Source of the DNA: Calvatia gigantea
Taxonomy: Eukaryota; Basidiomycota; Agaricomycetes; Agaricales; Lycoperdaceae
Direction of reading: 5' to 3'
NCBI GenBank assembly: GCA_025093985.1
Contig: JACAAK010000012.1
Location: forward strand, 2,108,001-2,172,000
Length of the DNA stretch: 64,000 bases
Position numbers and translations under genes: made by a program. Below the pieces are notes generated by a model. The model searched no databases and was not told where the DNA came from. It was given only the letters and a program-made list of their open reading frames with translations. Shown here one piece after another: positions 1 to 11,600 of this stretch. Position 1 is the first letter of the stretch, and each line of letters begins with the position of its first letter.

Positions 1-250
1 TCTGTTAGGCCAAATACAGAACAACCAGTATTCTAGCTCGGCATAGTGTGCCGGTTTTGACACCTGCGTGCAACGTGTCGCAAGGAATTAAGACGAGTGG
101 TCAGGTCCTCCGCTAACGGCAGGTCTTCTTTCGCTCGAGGGGTTCACTCCAGTATTCCTTGATGTGGCGAAGTAAATTGAGGTACCCTACTCCGTCCTAT
201 GAAAGGCGGCATAAAACATACAAAATGAAAAGATGAATTCTTTTTCACCG
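1..250. repeat. Downstream flank of M1 gene copy 1, paralogous to 47,870-48,030
   Basis: No gene is seen here. The stretch at about 25-210 resembles 47,870-48,030: both carry a motif reading aattaagacgag or aactaagacgag, followed by a ccgctaacggca or ccgctgacggca block. It is therefore the 3' flank shared by duplicated M1 genes. At the second locus this flank is separated from the gene by about 1.3 kb of unrelated sequence. Confidence 0.5.
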
Positions 251-314
251 TTGCATGGATAGAGTTGCTACGAACCTCAGAAAGGAAGGAGAGGATGGAC
301 GAGAGGAACGGCGA

Positions 315-1863
315 TTAATTCGTAGCGGAACCAAAGTGGGGGAAAAGCGCGGTCCACTCAACAGTCTGGTATGCCCCGGGAGGAAGATTGCGGAGGGCCG
401 TGAATGCGATTACAATGATGGCAAGGCGGGCGACGGCGGCAAGCAATATCGTTCCAACCACCCCAACGAAGAAGATAAATATCCCTATGCGAGATAAAGT
501 CCCAATCTCTACTCGCTCAAAATTCAGGTCTCCGATTTTCCTCACGCACATCCAGACCAAGGGCTCCACCGTGATCCCGATTGCAGAGAACTCCCAAAGA
601 GCACTTTCAAGGGGGGAAGGGAATGACGACGTCCAGATTGGTATTAAGTGTAAAGCACCAAAAACCAGGCTGGTTACACCGAAAAAAATTACCGACTTCC
701 AGTCTTCTATCGCGTTCCAGGACGAATAGAAGGTCCGCGAAACTTCGGCATCGTTGTTTGACATCATCCCTAGAACTGGGTCGATAGGCGCCAATAACAA
801 ATCGAAGATCTGGTCGAGGCGTATGTTGCGTGGATGAACGGAGGCAGCTACACCCACCAGTAGTGAGATACATCGAACCCAGGCTGACTGCTTCTGGCGA
901 GTCTCGCTGCCATCCTGTGTTTCCCCTCCACCCCCTGAAAAGGATCCACGGTCTAAAACCTGTCCGGAAGTCTCCTTTTTTTCTGATGAACCTTCCCGTA
1001 TCGCATGACGGTCCATTCGAACGGCTACTTGCATATTCTGAGGCTTGTCCAGCCACAGCGTGTAGGTGACGATGTTGAGGAAAGCATATGCAAGGGTGAT
1101 AACCTCCAACTCAGTGACAGGGAGACGTGTTATCCAACGGGTAATGCATTGGAATATGAACCACGTCGTCTGAAGGACAACAAGGAGCTTGGAAAGAAGA
1201 TCGCCTTTACTCTTGTCGTTGATTTCCTCTCTCGTGATATCGAGACGTCCAGGGATTTCCTCAACGTCCTCAATAGCGCCACCGGAGTTGTGGATCAAGC
1301 CTTGCATCTCAAGGAGAAAGCCATGAGTTAGGGTCCAACGTCCATCCCACTTCTCGTCGTTTGGACCACGACTACGGAACCAGGCCCTGACACCCTGGAG
1401 GACGGATTTCAACCAGCCTGTCGATGGCTTCACTACACAGACTATTGGTATTCAGAATGCCCTGCGGGACAAGTAACTCCTCACCGGCATCCTCGTGGTA
1501 AAACTTGTCGTTATATTCGTCTACATGCTTCGCTGCTCCCATATGTTGCCGTAGTGCCCACATAGTCATACACTCGGGTGCTAGCACGGCGTAGACCATA
1601 ATAACCACCCTCCTGATTAAGTTCCTACATGCCGAATCATGTGGGTCGGGGACGTTTGGGTGGACTGCTACCCATGTACAAGCAATAATGGTTGAAAAAC
1701 AGCTCCATAAAATATTCCAGATGGTGCGGTACCGGGTGCATTCCACGAGTTGACGACCAAAGATGGTGAGAGGGATCAACGGATCGGGAGCAGCGTTAGA
1801 GGGCACGACAGGGGCGCCCGTCGCCGCTTTTGATGCTGCTACTAAGAGAGCAAGGGCGAGCAT
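315..1863 (-). CDS. Multi-pass membrane protein, family M1 copy 1 (intact, one intron)
   Basis: Two coding blocks on the minus strand join into a 498-residue protein: exon 1 at 1863-1485 and exon 2 at 1432-315. The intron (1484-1433) has a GTGAG donor and a TGTGTAG acceptor, and the total is divisible by three. The chosen ATG starts a clear signal-peptide-like stretch rich in Leu and Ala that ends before SAAPD-like residues. Conserved blocks are a TWVAVHPNVPDP motif in exon 1 and an LPVTELEVITLAYAFLN membrane block in exon 2. Several hydrophobic segments follow, the last two just before the C terminus. Two paralogues lie at 49,503-51,087 and 57,756-59,396 with the same intron position. I recognise the architecture as a widespread uncharacterised Agaricomycete family. 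No biochemical function is known to me and none is assigned. The frame is intact, so this copy may be expressed. Confidence 0.8.
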
Positions 1864-2622
1864 TGGGAGGACAAGGACGGCAGGGGCTGACTTTGAGGCC
1901 GCAAAGAAGCATCTTTGGATTAAAACTAATGCAGCTCGAGCGTCCCCGTTTCTGAATTCACGACGGAATGCTCGGAATCAGTAAGGTGAAACGCTGTTCA
2001 AGGTTTCACAGAAGCAATGAAATGATGGAACCATCCCAAAGTCAACGTGCGATGCTTCTGAAGCAGTTCAAAAGCCACAAACCCTAGTCCACTTTCTAGA
2101 AGACATCCGACCACGAGGCTGCGGCAAAATTCAATTGCAAGGCTTCGTCCCGCAGTCGCCCGGTCTCCAAAGCCAATGTCACGGTCGTAGCCGTGGGTTA
2201 ACCTCTGGTGCGGGATGTATGGTCAACCTGGAGGGTGAATACAGCTGACAGAAAGATGCATCGAGGAATTTCATGAAGTACAGGCTGAATCCGGGCAACA
2301 CGTTTACCGGCGTTCAAGGTCTCGAAGAAGTCAAGGACAATTTACTGTGATTACTAACCGGACTGCATTCCCCTCCTGTCCTTTCATTTCATTTTCTATT
2401 CCTCCATTCGTCTCTGTCCAACCCGCGTCATTAAATGGTGCAGTCGGGAGCATTTCTGAGTAAGATCCATGAGCGCTTAACGGGAGCGAAAACAGAAACA
2501 CCAACCAACAACACAGGTAACTTCAGGTCTTTCAGGCGCTGGTATCTAAACGCCTGAAATAGTGGTGAGACGCGGAAGGCGTAAAGCCGGTGCGGGTAGA
2601 ACAGCTACTGGTGGCTGTCTAA
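1864..2622. other. Intergenic spacer, partly repeated at about 51.25 kb
   Basis: No convincing gene. The part around 2040-2200 (cactttctagaagacatc and its neighbours) matches 51,250-51,370, upstream of the second M1 gene, so this is shared 5' flank. The remainder up to the dgk1 fragment shows nothing recognisable. Confidence 0.5.
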
Positions 2623-2639
2623 TCACATATTCCTTCTCA

Positions 2640-3250
2640 GAGGTTCACGCCCATAACCGAAGAAAGGTGAATATTTCCAAGAAAAGGATCTGATAATGTA
2701 TATCATACTAGGGTGAGCAATGAAAATGGGTAAAAGAGTTGACAACGGATCGATAGAGCTGTGGAGAAGCATTCTTGATTCCCAATCTATATTTCGCTGT
2801 TGGTTCCGGATGCTGATACCGTCCCCATTGGCAACTACAACATGTCCATTGGCCTGTCTATTGGGAGTCCTGTCCCGTCTCACGAGCTCGTCATAAATAA
2901 CCTTCCCAACACCCTCCCGCTCCCGCTCCGTCTCAACATCCGCTCCGCCTCAAAATATTGCCCTGCGTCCCCTTCACGCCCACCACCACCATTTACGTTC
3001 AACGAAGGCACGTCGGCGTCACCCCCGGGGTTAAGAGGGATGCCAACCACCTCCAGGTGGCCTGAACCTTCGAGGCACCTGGTGGCCAAGCAGGCGATGT
3101 TGTGGGCGCCCTTTTCCGTGGAGAGCAGGGAGGGGGAGAAAGTGGCGAAGAGGGAGTGGGACCGAACGCATTCACGATGATGAGGAGAGGACAATGGGAT
3201 CAGAGGGTATACGGGGGAGTGGGTGGGTGATTGAAATGCGGAGACAATAT
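2640..3250 (-). pseudogene. Truncated dgk1-like copy A (N-terminal part only)
   Basis: The minus strand carries the disordered N-terminal part and the DRTPNRQANG motif seen in the fuller copies at 42-43.5 kb and 52.9-54.4 kb. A corrupted version of the WEIPRKLLHSSIG block follows. In this copy the first intron region is altered so that the frame reads straight through. The sequence then diverges before the membrane and CTP-transferase half, and the catalytic part (SWADTAAS motif) is absent. It is a broken paralogue of a CTP-dependent diacylglycerol kinase gene. On its right it joins thioesterase-like sequence directly; at the 54-57 kb locus rps22 and rps17 lie between these two genes. Confidence 0.7.
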
Positions 3251-3299
3251 TTCGACCGACCGAACGTGACGCGTGAACGCGCGTGAACAATCAACCCAT

Positions 3300-3600
3300 C
3301 TTCAAAGTTAAAGTTTTCCTACAGAGCAGCAGCAGCATCTGGTAATGGTTTGTAGAGTTTCGCCAATCCGTTTCATTTCTTTCGTCATCGTCACTCTTCC
3401 GACTCCAGCTCCCAAACAAACAAATGCGTATATCCACCCAACAGCAACAGGATTGGGCCCCACCCTCGTCTTTCCTCTGCACGAACGCACACACTTCATA
3501 CTCAACCGAACTCCTTCCCAGCTTGTTTACGCGTAACTCAAGTACTCCATGTCAAGAGGTCAAGGAATTTCAGGGAACGGTAGCGTGACGCTTCACAAGC
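3300..3600 (-). pseudogene. Degenerate 3' fragment of a hot-dog thioesterase gene
   Basis: On the minus strand, pieces in different frames match the last exon of the thioesterase at 56,473-56,748: a VNKLG-like start, SVEYEV-like residues, a VAVG segment, and an SRKS plus MTKE segment. Single-base changes scramble the frame, so no continuous product is possible. It lies beside the dgk1 copy A fragment in the order expected from the 54-57 kb locus, but without the two ribosomal genes. Confidence 0.65.
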
Positions 3601-4100
3601 ATTGCACTTCTCAGCTCACCAACTCATTTGTTTCTATCAATATTTTCGAGGCCATATGCCATATTCGAAATTTCCCCCTTTCCATTTCCCACCTACTAGT
3701 CCCTCTCTAAAATGTGCTACGCTTAGATGAGCGCAGTGATCCAATGGCTGGCGCGTTTGGGGTGACCTGTTTGTGTTCGCCCTTCAGATCACAACCTGCC
3801 CATCGAGGCCCCTTCCCAGTTTCCGATTGTCCAACCCCAAAAATTCTCGACATACTCTATCACAGAAATAGAGTCGTTACAACAATCGGAGCACCTCACA
3901 GGTTCAGAGCTGTGATTTTAAAACAATAAGGGATCCAGATCCTAAAAAACAATATCAAAATGAAATCTGTGACCTTTATTATTTCTAAACCACGCCCTTA
4001 AATTTGTTACGGACCACAATTATTGTATTGGTTCAATCCCTGTGATAAAATATGTCCGGCATACTGACTTATATCACGGTTTGAAACCCTAAAAAGAAAC
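3601..4100. other. Intergenic DNA, nothing recognised
   Basis: Both strands show only short frames without motifs. No RNA gene or repeat with a partner elsewhere in the window was noticed. Confidence 0.4.
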
Positions 4101-4273
4101 TTTGGTACCCTCTGAACTGGGAACAGATTTTGATTGGTCTCAGGTGACAATGCTGTTGCCTCTTTCTCGCCATGAGCGTCTCACGATTTCGCCGCCCCAA
4201 TTCACCACAACACTTCCGCGTATTCCTGAACCTGTGGTTTTACAACACTGATAAATGAATGGTTTCGAGGCAG
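4101..4273. repeat. Host repeat block carrying the empty copia B insertion site
   Basis: This block matches the sequence left of copia B (about 23,987-24,026) and continues without interruption into the sequence on the other side of copia B (30,240 downward on the minus strand). The GTCTC that is duplicated around copia B occurs here once (about 4141-4145). Related blocks occur at 30,120-30,240, 37,800-37,916 and 44,940-45,050, so it belongs to the repeated host unit. Confidence 0.75.
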
Positions 4274-4286
4274 ATACAAAAGAGCA

Positions 4287-4331
4287 AGTGTGACTTAAGA
4301 TATATAGCCCGTAAAGCATCTCGCTTTACAC
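4287..4331 (+). repeat. Remnant of the gypsy LTR 3' end
   Basis: About 43 bases match the last part of the gypsy 3' LTR at 23,944-23,986, from GTGACTTAAGATATATAG to CTTTACA, with a few changes. The rest of the LTR is missing, so this is a short footprint of an older insertion or recombination. Confidence 0.6.
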
Positions 4332-4440
4332 TTTTTTACGCTTGCCGAACATACGAAAATGTATACCCAATATGCGTCATATGCATCATTCCTAAATGCA
4401 GACCTTCCAGAAGATATCCCCTGAACATCAACGTAATGTG

Positions 4441-4863
4441 GGAGATTCCCACAATGAAGCACAGGCCCCTGTGCCTGTGCAACACACGTGAACAATAGAC
4501 CAACACGTCCGTGAGGACTCTAATCCTCAAATACCCAGCACTCTTAATATACAGAGCAGCATACCCGAAGATGAGACATATGGAATACATCTCAACCTCG
4601 ACGCAGATGACGATGGCTCAGATGTGGGACTTCCCACTTTACACCAAGAGGTAGAAGTCCTCCTTGATGTGGCTAAGGTCACAAAGCCCCATCGACGATT
4701 ACAACTCATGGAATATGTGGAACAACTCCTGTTCCACTATTATACCAATTTATCTAATCCCCCAAATCAGGAGAGTCAGGAATTGTCATGGTACCACCTG
4801 CAACAACTACCGATCCTAATTGGTTTCAGGTGTGTTGTACCTCCTATTGGCGTCGACGCCTGA
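4441..4863 (+). pseudogene. Unrecognised reading-frame fragment
   Basis: One plus-strand frame is open across this stretch except for a TGA at 4489. It encodes an acidic segment (DADDDGSD) followed by Leu-rich helical-looking sequence. Codon use looks like real coding DNA, but I do not recognise the product. The last 80 bases are repeated at 32,564-32,650 next to solo LTR 2. It may be the tail of a host or transposon gene. Confidence 0.3.
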
Positions 4864-4881
4864 GGGCGTCATATTGTAACA

Positions 4882-5259
4882 GTTCAGTCTATTTATAGCT
4901 GAAACAGATTCTTGAGTACTTCACTCTTGAAGAGAGATAACAGACAATGTACTAGACCGCACTCTAGGTTGCTGGTCATGGTCTATTAAATAGAACAATG
5001 TACGCAGTATGCTCTGTATATGCTACTGGCAGATAAGACCTCACCTGTATTAGGTAGAACAGCGCACAGACCAGGGACATTAGATATATAAGACCTATGT
5101 AGTATGCGTATATTCCTTAGACAATCCAGTCTACTCTTCGCCCATTATTCCACTAAGATATCCACTAGCTACAGTCTATAATCAATATCTCAACAAACCC
5201 AGTGAGTATGACTCCCCTCCACCACTAGTGCAAACTATTGTGGTGTACTCGTCTTAACA
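4882..5259 (+). repeat. Copia A 5' LTR, 5'-truncated
   Basis: It aligns with 13,618-13,995 with about four transitions over 378 bases and ends in TTAACA like the 3' copy. The first 30 bases of the LTR, including the TGTTGAATC terminus, are absent; host sequence ending ATTGTAAC abuts directly. No target-site duplication can be read for this end. Confidence 0.85.
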
Positions 5260-5645
5260 GGTTATGGGCCCCGACCGCCGCTCACTCAGACCGCGTTTGC
5301 AACGCTGGTAGAGTGTAGGAGGCTACAGTCGTACGCAACCTGGGAGACAGTGGCCCTTTGGTCCATTTGATCCCTGAGTCTGCCCCATGTTGCGACGCGT
5401 GCATCACGCACTGCAGTCCTACATGATGCTAACGCATGTTTGCCCTATTCTTAGATATGTCTAAACCGGCACCTGCTCCGCAGGGCTTTGTTCAAACCCC
5501 TAGCGGACAGCTTCCCATCCTTACTGGGATGGGTAACTACACCATCTGGTCGCTTCGCCTTCGATCTGCACTTATGTGCATTTCCTTAAACGACTGCTCC
5601 TGGACCGGATGGGATTTCTCTGGAGCCTTCAGCGCGGCGTCATAA
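5260..5645 (+). pseudogene. Copia A leader and gag N-terminal fragment
   Basis: After the LTR comes a leader also found after the copia B 5' LTR (24,596 onward). A gag start follows: a GMGNYTIWSLRLRSAL motif fits the N terminus of Ty1/copia gag proteins. The likely ATG is at 5457 (MSKPAPAP). Coding stops at 5640, where host DNA begins, so only about 60 residues remain. Confidence 0.7.
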
Positions 5646-8634
5646 ACAAGATATGTGAATGAGAACCTGGAGACTTGTGAACCAAGAAGTAACTCATTGA
5701 GGCCCATGAATGTATATTTGATGCACATGTAAAGGTACCATTCAAACAGAACAGAACAAAAGCGAGGAGCAAAAACGAGAAAGTACACGGTCCACTAACT
5801 CGAAGGAAGGAAGGGGCCAGAGCCTGGTCTAACCCGAGACGCAAGACATAAGTGCGGGTTCCGTCGGTACACAAATATATTGGTTAGAAGACTACGAGTG
5901 GGCGACAATGTTACCGAAGAACGTCTTCGGAGGAACCCCCAGCAGCCCGAGTCAAGGGTACATTCTCCGCTAATCCGTCATACATGTTCCCCGTAGACTG
6001 TCAAATATCAGCAAGTGAATTCAACAAGATCACACACAGCCCACAGAAAACTTCGTACCTTGCGATGACTTGAGTATATGACCTTTCCGTCCCACTCATC
6101 GGATTGCTGTCCCTCAACAACTTTCGCCGCCAAGAGCCGCCTCATCTCTGTAGGATCGAAATCATATGCCCGCCCCTTCGCCGTGGTCAAAACAAAGATG
6201 ATGAGAATTAGAGAAGTCATATTAATGAGTGTCATGGGCATCAAGAACCCAATATGTTCCATCTTGGCGAACCAACCGATGACCTGCAGGTCTGCCGTCC
6301 CTTCCACTTTGCGAAGGCATGACGACGGCGGGTCCTCGATTATCGAGTAAAGCAGCCGGATGTAAGCAGTCTGTGAAACGACAATCAGACGCAAGATCGA
6401 GAGAATAATCTACCACATACCTCGTACTCCAGAACACCTCGGATCATCGCCTCGTATAAGCGCAGATATTCGGGTTTTCGTTCATTAGGGGATAGCGCGA
6501 GATACTTGATTCCGAAGTTGATGACAGATTCAACCATTAGATTACTCTCCCAATTTTGGGACGAATGGACGATGCCCCCTAACGCTACAAGTGGAATCTC
6601 TATCAATTCGGGGTATACAGTTGAAAAGGTCGAAATTTCCGCCCCCGCAGAGAAGACGTTAGCCTGCGGCTGGAACGTTACCGGGAGTACCCCCAGATGA
6701 TTCGGAGAGATGGTGCAGGTGATGTTCCCAACGATATTTGTGTAGTTTGACCGCCCACGCAAATAGACATAGTACGATTGTTCCTGCTGTGGACCCGGTG
6801 GTGACTTGCACGCCCAGTACCCCAAACCGTTGTCGGAATTCACAGACACGAAAGTCAAAACATTGTGGCTGTTGAGTATGTCGACTTGATCTCTACAGGT
6901 CCCGTTGTACTGGAGAGCTACTATTGTCGTTTCATCGATCCTGCCAAATTTGATGGGGCTTTGCGTGTCATAAATACAGGTGACGTTACTGCTGAGGCTT
7001 TGGAGCTCGAGGGTGTAATTGTATGAAAGTATCGCTGCTCTTGCTGGAGCATAAGAGATAGGAGAGTGTTGGAGTGTGTCAAGGGTAGGGATAGGGCTAT
7101 TGGGGCCTATCGGCAAAATACCTCTGCTGGGTCCGATAAAACGTAGACCGGGCTTATTCCCGAACTGAGTTAAAGTAAAGCTTTCCGAAGTGTTTGGCAG
7201 GAGTAAAAGCATCTATGAAAGGACGTTCCATGAGGCAGATCGAATCATCCATCAAATCCCACACTGACATTAACGCGAATAGATTCTAGGACATCCAACA
7301 ATTGGGTCTGATCCAGACACGAGGTGATTGGGACACCTGATATCACCTGGGATTCTGGATCAGCCCCGAATTGGTGTCAGGGGCGTCAAGCTTACCTGCC
7401 AGTCGCAATTATTGGACGGGGAATTTGCGTCGAGGAACCGGACACATTCACTCGTAGTTGACGAAAAGTCGAGTTCGGTTCCAACGAGCACTACCGTTTT
7501 ATTGAATGGCACCGGAGCCAGAAGAGTCGTGGTGCTCGACGGAACGAAAGCAAAAGCAGCGATGCACACTCCGACCAATACTACGGGTAACCACCTCTTT
7601 CGCCCGAAAACAGCCTTCAAGTCCTTGAAAAGCCACGGCCAGCTCTGGTACCGAAATGCTGACAGCACGGAAACTTGAAAGACAGTAACCTCGTCAGTCA
7701 CCGCCATCCATTCCTGGGCGAAACGAACGACGGAAAGGGAGAAGAGGACGTCGACGACCAGAGCGACGACGTTACCAACCAGAGTGACAAAGAAGCTAAC
7801 GTAGGGGGGGTGGTCTATCACGACCCTCGCGAGGAGATCGCTCATCTGTATGCCTTGCATCCGAAACACTACGCCCCAGAAAATCCAAGGCCATGATAGC
7901 ATAACGGTGATTCCGGTTAATAAGGAGACATCATAAATCCGGCGGTTGACGGTGGGTAATGGCGCCGGTGCTAGGAGACGGGTGAATATAGCAATCAGCC
8001 ATGAAGGCCAAGCATACCGGATTGTGAGGGGAGTCCTTCACCTTCGCCCTCGGATTCGGGTGGACTGTCCGCAGCTTTGTGAAGGGGTTCTGGAGAGCCT
8101 CCTTTGGTCTCGAGCTCGGAGAGCTCTCTTTCGTGGACGGTATCTGAAGTCTGTCGGGGGAAGAAGTGTGGTTTGGGGTCCATTGCGAGAAAACCCGTGT
8201 AGACAGTGGGGGAGGGAGGACATTTAAATGAGCCGCACCTGGCCTCGACTCGTCCTAGAGTGACCCTGAGGCTTCATACACCGCCCCCCCCGGACACACG
8301 AGGCGATACCGACAGTTTGGTTACGACGACGAGGAAGCGGACAATGAAGCTTAATGAAATACTATACATTGTTGATGGCAGGTACTGTATGGAGCAGGAA
8401 ATACAACGTCAGAGTCTAAGGCACGAACAAACCCCTGGAGATTGGGTGTCTTTTTCCTGCTGCTCTCACCCTCGTAGCTATAATTTATTCCAGCACACAG
8501 ATGTCCCCATTGACTATTCCAGTTTTTTCCATGCTTTGTTGGTTATCTCCCCTTTAAATAAGATATATGTAAACAAGAGATGGGCGCCTAGAGTCAACGA
8601 AATCATGGGGTGTCCACACCCTGAGCGGAAGCGG
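5640..8634. repeat. Host segmental duplication, partner 32,889-35,885
   Basis: About 3 kb match 32,889-35,885 at high identity by eye, with differences concentrated around 6,400-6,600. It contains the M2 membrane-protein gene copy 1 in antisense orientation to copia A. Left of it, host sequence 4785-4880 matches 32,564-32,652; copia sequence takes the place of about 237 bases present at 32,652-32,888. Confidence 0.85.
6008..8183 (-). CDS. Large membrane protein, family M2 copy 1
   Basis: Minus-strand coding blocks are joined by short introns. They are an N-terminal exon from ATG 8183 (acidic, Ser/Pro-rich), a membrane exon running to about 7396 (motif WPWLFKDLK and several hydrophobic segments), a small exon with a TSCL motif near 7340-7260, a long exon from 7212 to about 6424, and an exon from about 6374 to 6066. 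The 7212 exon carries many Asn-X-Thr sites (YNYT, SNVT, YNGT, GNIT), so it is probably extracytoplasmic. The donor at LEYE/GTATGT and the acceptor TTTCACAG fit well. The last exon has one membrane segment and an FDPTEMRRLL motif. The link between the first two blocks needs a very short intron or a frame change that I could not settle. I know this architecture as an uncharacterised Agaricomycete family; no function is assigned. This copy sits inside copia A. Confidence 0.65.
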
Positions 8635-11600
8635 CATTATAGCCGCTTACGCCTCCAACCAGACTGCCCACACGCAATGAGCGCGCTTTACTCCAAGACA
8701 AGGAGGAGGGCAGCAGCAGCAGCAGCAGAAGCCATCTGGAGGAGAAGGCGACGGCGAGAAGAAACGCCGATGGCACTCCCGAGGAAAAGGAAAGGGAAAG
8801 GGAAAGGAGGGAGGTGCGCAAGGCAATGCCACCACCTCTTCCGGTTATATCCAGGACGTGGACTTCGTGTCGCAGGCACAAACGTTGCCGCCACCATCCA
8901 CTCGTTCCCTTGTAGAAGCAACGCGTTGAGCCAAGACACCTCCCGTTGCCTCTAATTCCGCCACTGGCAGCAATGCCACTCTGCTCGCGTCGCACATCAC
9001 TGCGCCCGAGCCCGAAGCTCGTTGCAAACCTTCGGTGAAAGCCAAGGTTACCGCACTAAAGAAGTGGGATGAACGTCTCAAATTAACTTCTTCGTCGGGC
9101 GAGAGTTCGGAGGAGATGTGGAAACGGTTTGACGAAATGGATGTTGAGCCAACTCCATCCACCGTCACAAGGGAGGAAGATTCGATTGCGTGGCCGGCCC
9201 CAGTGTATAACAGGCCGGCGATTATCAAGAAACCCAAGCCGCTCAAGAAGAAGCAGGCACCGAAGGAGATCGAGTCAGTCCTAGAGTCGGTCTTAGACGA
9301 CAACGACTCGGACACTGACTATGGTTCCGACGGAGGGTGCGGCCCCATCAACGGATGGGACGGAACGATACAGACGCAGGGTCTGTCCGCCTCAGAGCGG
9401 GACGCCCTGGAGATTCCGAGGTTGAGTTGGGACAACCAGGTGGCCGCCGAAGAGAGCGGGGCACCTATGCAGATGTAGCACGTCGTCCGCCTCCTGTAGG
9501 GACTCGTCATAGACACCGTTGTACAGACTTCATCAATTGCAATGTATGCTGGAAGCGTGCCCAAGGCGCTTCCCCTTCTGCTTATTCTGCTGGTATAACT
9601 AAGCTGGAAAGTAAGATGAACGCTACATATACTGTGAATAATCACGAGTATTCAGACAAGTTGAGGTCAGAACTCCACGAGGAACATGAGGATCTTAATC
9701 AGATCATTACATATCACATCTGTGATTTGTCTCAGTGCCAAAAGTGTCGAGAAGAAGGGAATAAACATTCTGTGAATAACGCAGACTGGCTCCTTGATTC
9801 TGGAGCATTGTACCATGTCACCGGTTATCTCTCTGATTTCGCAGAGGTTAAGATGGGCCATTACAGGCTTATACAAGCCGCTGGCAACCGGATTTATGAA
9901 ATGACAGGACGAGGGTCTGTGATTTTCCAGCATGACGTGACAGACAAGGGAAAGTCCATGAGTGCTACTTCGTGTATTGCGCCAGTCTTTTACAGTATAT
10001 CAAAGAAATCACAGAATGGTTAATGTCCTCAGGCCAGATTCTTCGGAACGGCTATGTTTTAGAGGCAACCGTTAAAGGGACCACTATCCGTGATAAATCA
10101 GGAAGAGCTGTATTATCCGCCTGGCCTCATTGTTTGTTCAAAAACAATGTACATACAGTGCACACGTATGTCTTGCACAACAGCAAGGAGAACCCAGTAG
10201 CGTTGACATTACGCCAACTTGATTATATCGATTGGCATCGTCGAATGGGACACCCTTCGGATCGCGCGCTCTCCGAGCTTCCAAAGCACGTTGAGGGCAT
10301 CGTGTCGATTCCTGCACCATCTACTCGGAAAGGCATTTGCAACGGCTGTGCCAAGGGGAAAATACATAATAACCCCTTCCCGATTAACTCCAAGCGAGCC
10401 ACCGCAGTCTTTGAACTATGTCATTCAGACTTGCTGGAACTGCCCGTCATTAGTTACCATAAATATAAATGGGCAATGACGTTCCTTGATGACTTCTCTT
10501 CTCACGCACATGTAGTCCTCCTTCGAAAGAAGTCTGAGGCTTCTGAGAAGCTTATTCAGCTAATCAGTGCGTTAGAGAACCTCTCCGGAATGCGAGTCAA
10601 ACGACTTCGCACCAATAATGGAGGAGAGTACGTCAATGAAAGGTTACTGGCAGGACTTGCAGCACATGGAATTACCCACGAGACCACTGCTCCCTATGCA
10701 CATCAGCAGAACGGGAGAGCAGAGCGACTGAACCGCACCCTACACGAGAAAGCCCAAGCTATAAGGCTACAGGCATGTCTACCTGACTCGTGGTGGGAAT
10801 TTGTGTTGAATACAGCTGTGCATTTATATAATCGCACACCAGTCCAGCGTCTGCAGTGGAAGACACCTTTTGAGTGTTATTTGAGGGAAAAACCAAATTT
10901 GTCCCATATCCGTGTGTTTGGATGTGGCACGTATGTATATCTACCCGATGAGATCCGCCCAAACAAATTGTCCACAAAATCCGAGATTATGATCTTTCTT
11001 GGATACAAAGGTAGTAAAAATTACATCTTTATGTGGCATACGGCAGGCAATGTGATTTTTATATCACCAAACACCTTATTCGACAAGGGATATTTCCCTA
11101 AATGCCCCGATTCAGTGCCGGATAGCAATAACCGGCCTAATCACGGAGGAGAGAGAAACCTGCCTAGACCAGGATTAAAGGATGAACCACCTATTCCGCC
11201 ATCTTCGGATGATGCTGGAATTGTTCCACCTCCACCTGATCATCCAGTATCATTACCTCCAGTTTCTCCACCATTTAAACCGAAATATTCTCCGCCTACA
11301 CCTCCTTTACCCCGGCAAGAGTCTACTCCACCGGACGGCATTGATTCACGACGGCCATCACCAGGCAATACGCCACCTTGGGTTCCCCCATCTGAGTTGC
11401 CACCTTCGCGTGGAACGACCGTTGAGGAAGAACCTGATGTACGTGATAATTGGCATGTGGACAGAGATGTATGGGACACTGAGAACGAAGAGTTCCCAAT
11501 CCCTGTTCCCAAACGTCGCACTGTTGGTTCTGATCAGGTAGAGCCGCGTTGTTCTGAACGACAGGGCAGGCCTCCTGTCAGACCAGGTAACATATACGGA

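Noticed and set aside
388..729. Plus-strand frame across the M1 gene
   Set aside because: Antisense shadow of exon 2 of M1 copy 1, with no motif; the same holds for plus-strand frames at 49.5-49.9 kb.
8206..8955. Long plus-strand frame of 249 codons
   Set aside because: It crosses the junction between host DNA and copia gag at 8,634 and is antisense to the upstream region of the M2 gene; the gag frame here is a different one.
9470..10025. Programmed frameshifts between copia A gag, PR and IN
   Set aside because: Two frame changes in the same direction occur, but no clear slippery site with a downstream structure was seen, and most fungal copia elements use one frame; mutation or sequencing error is more likely.
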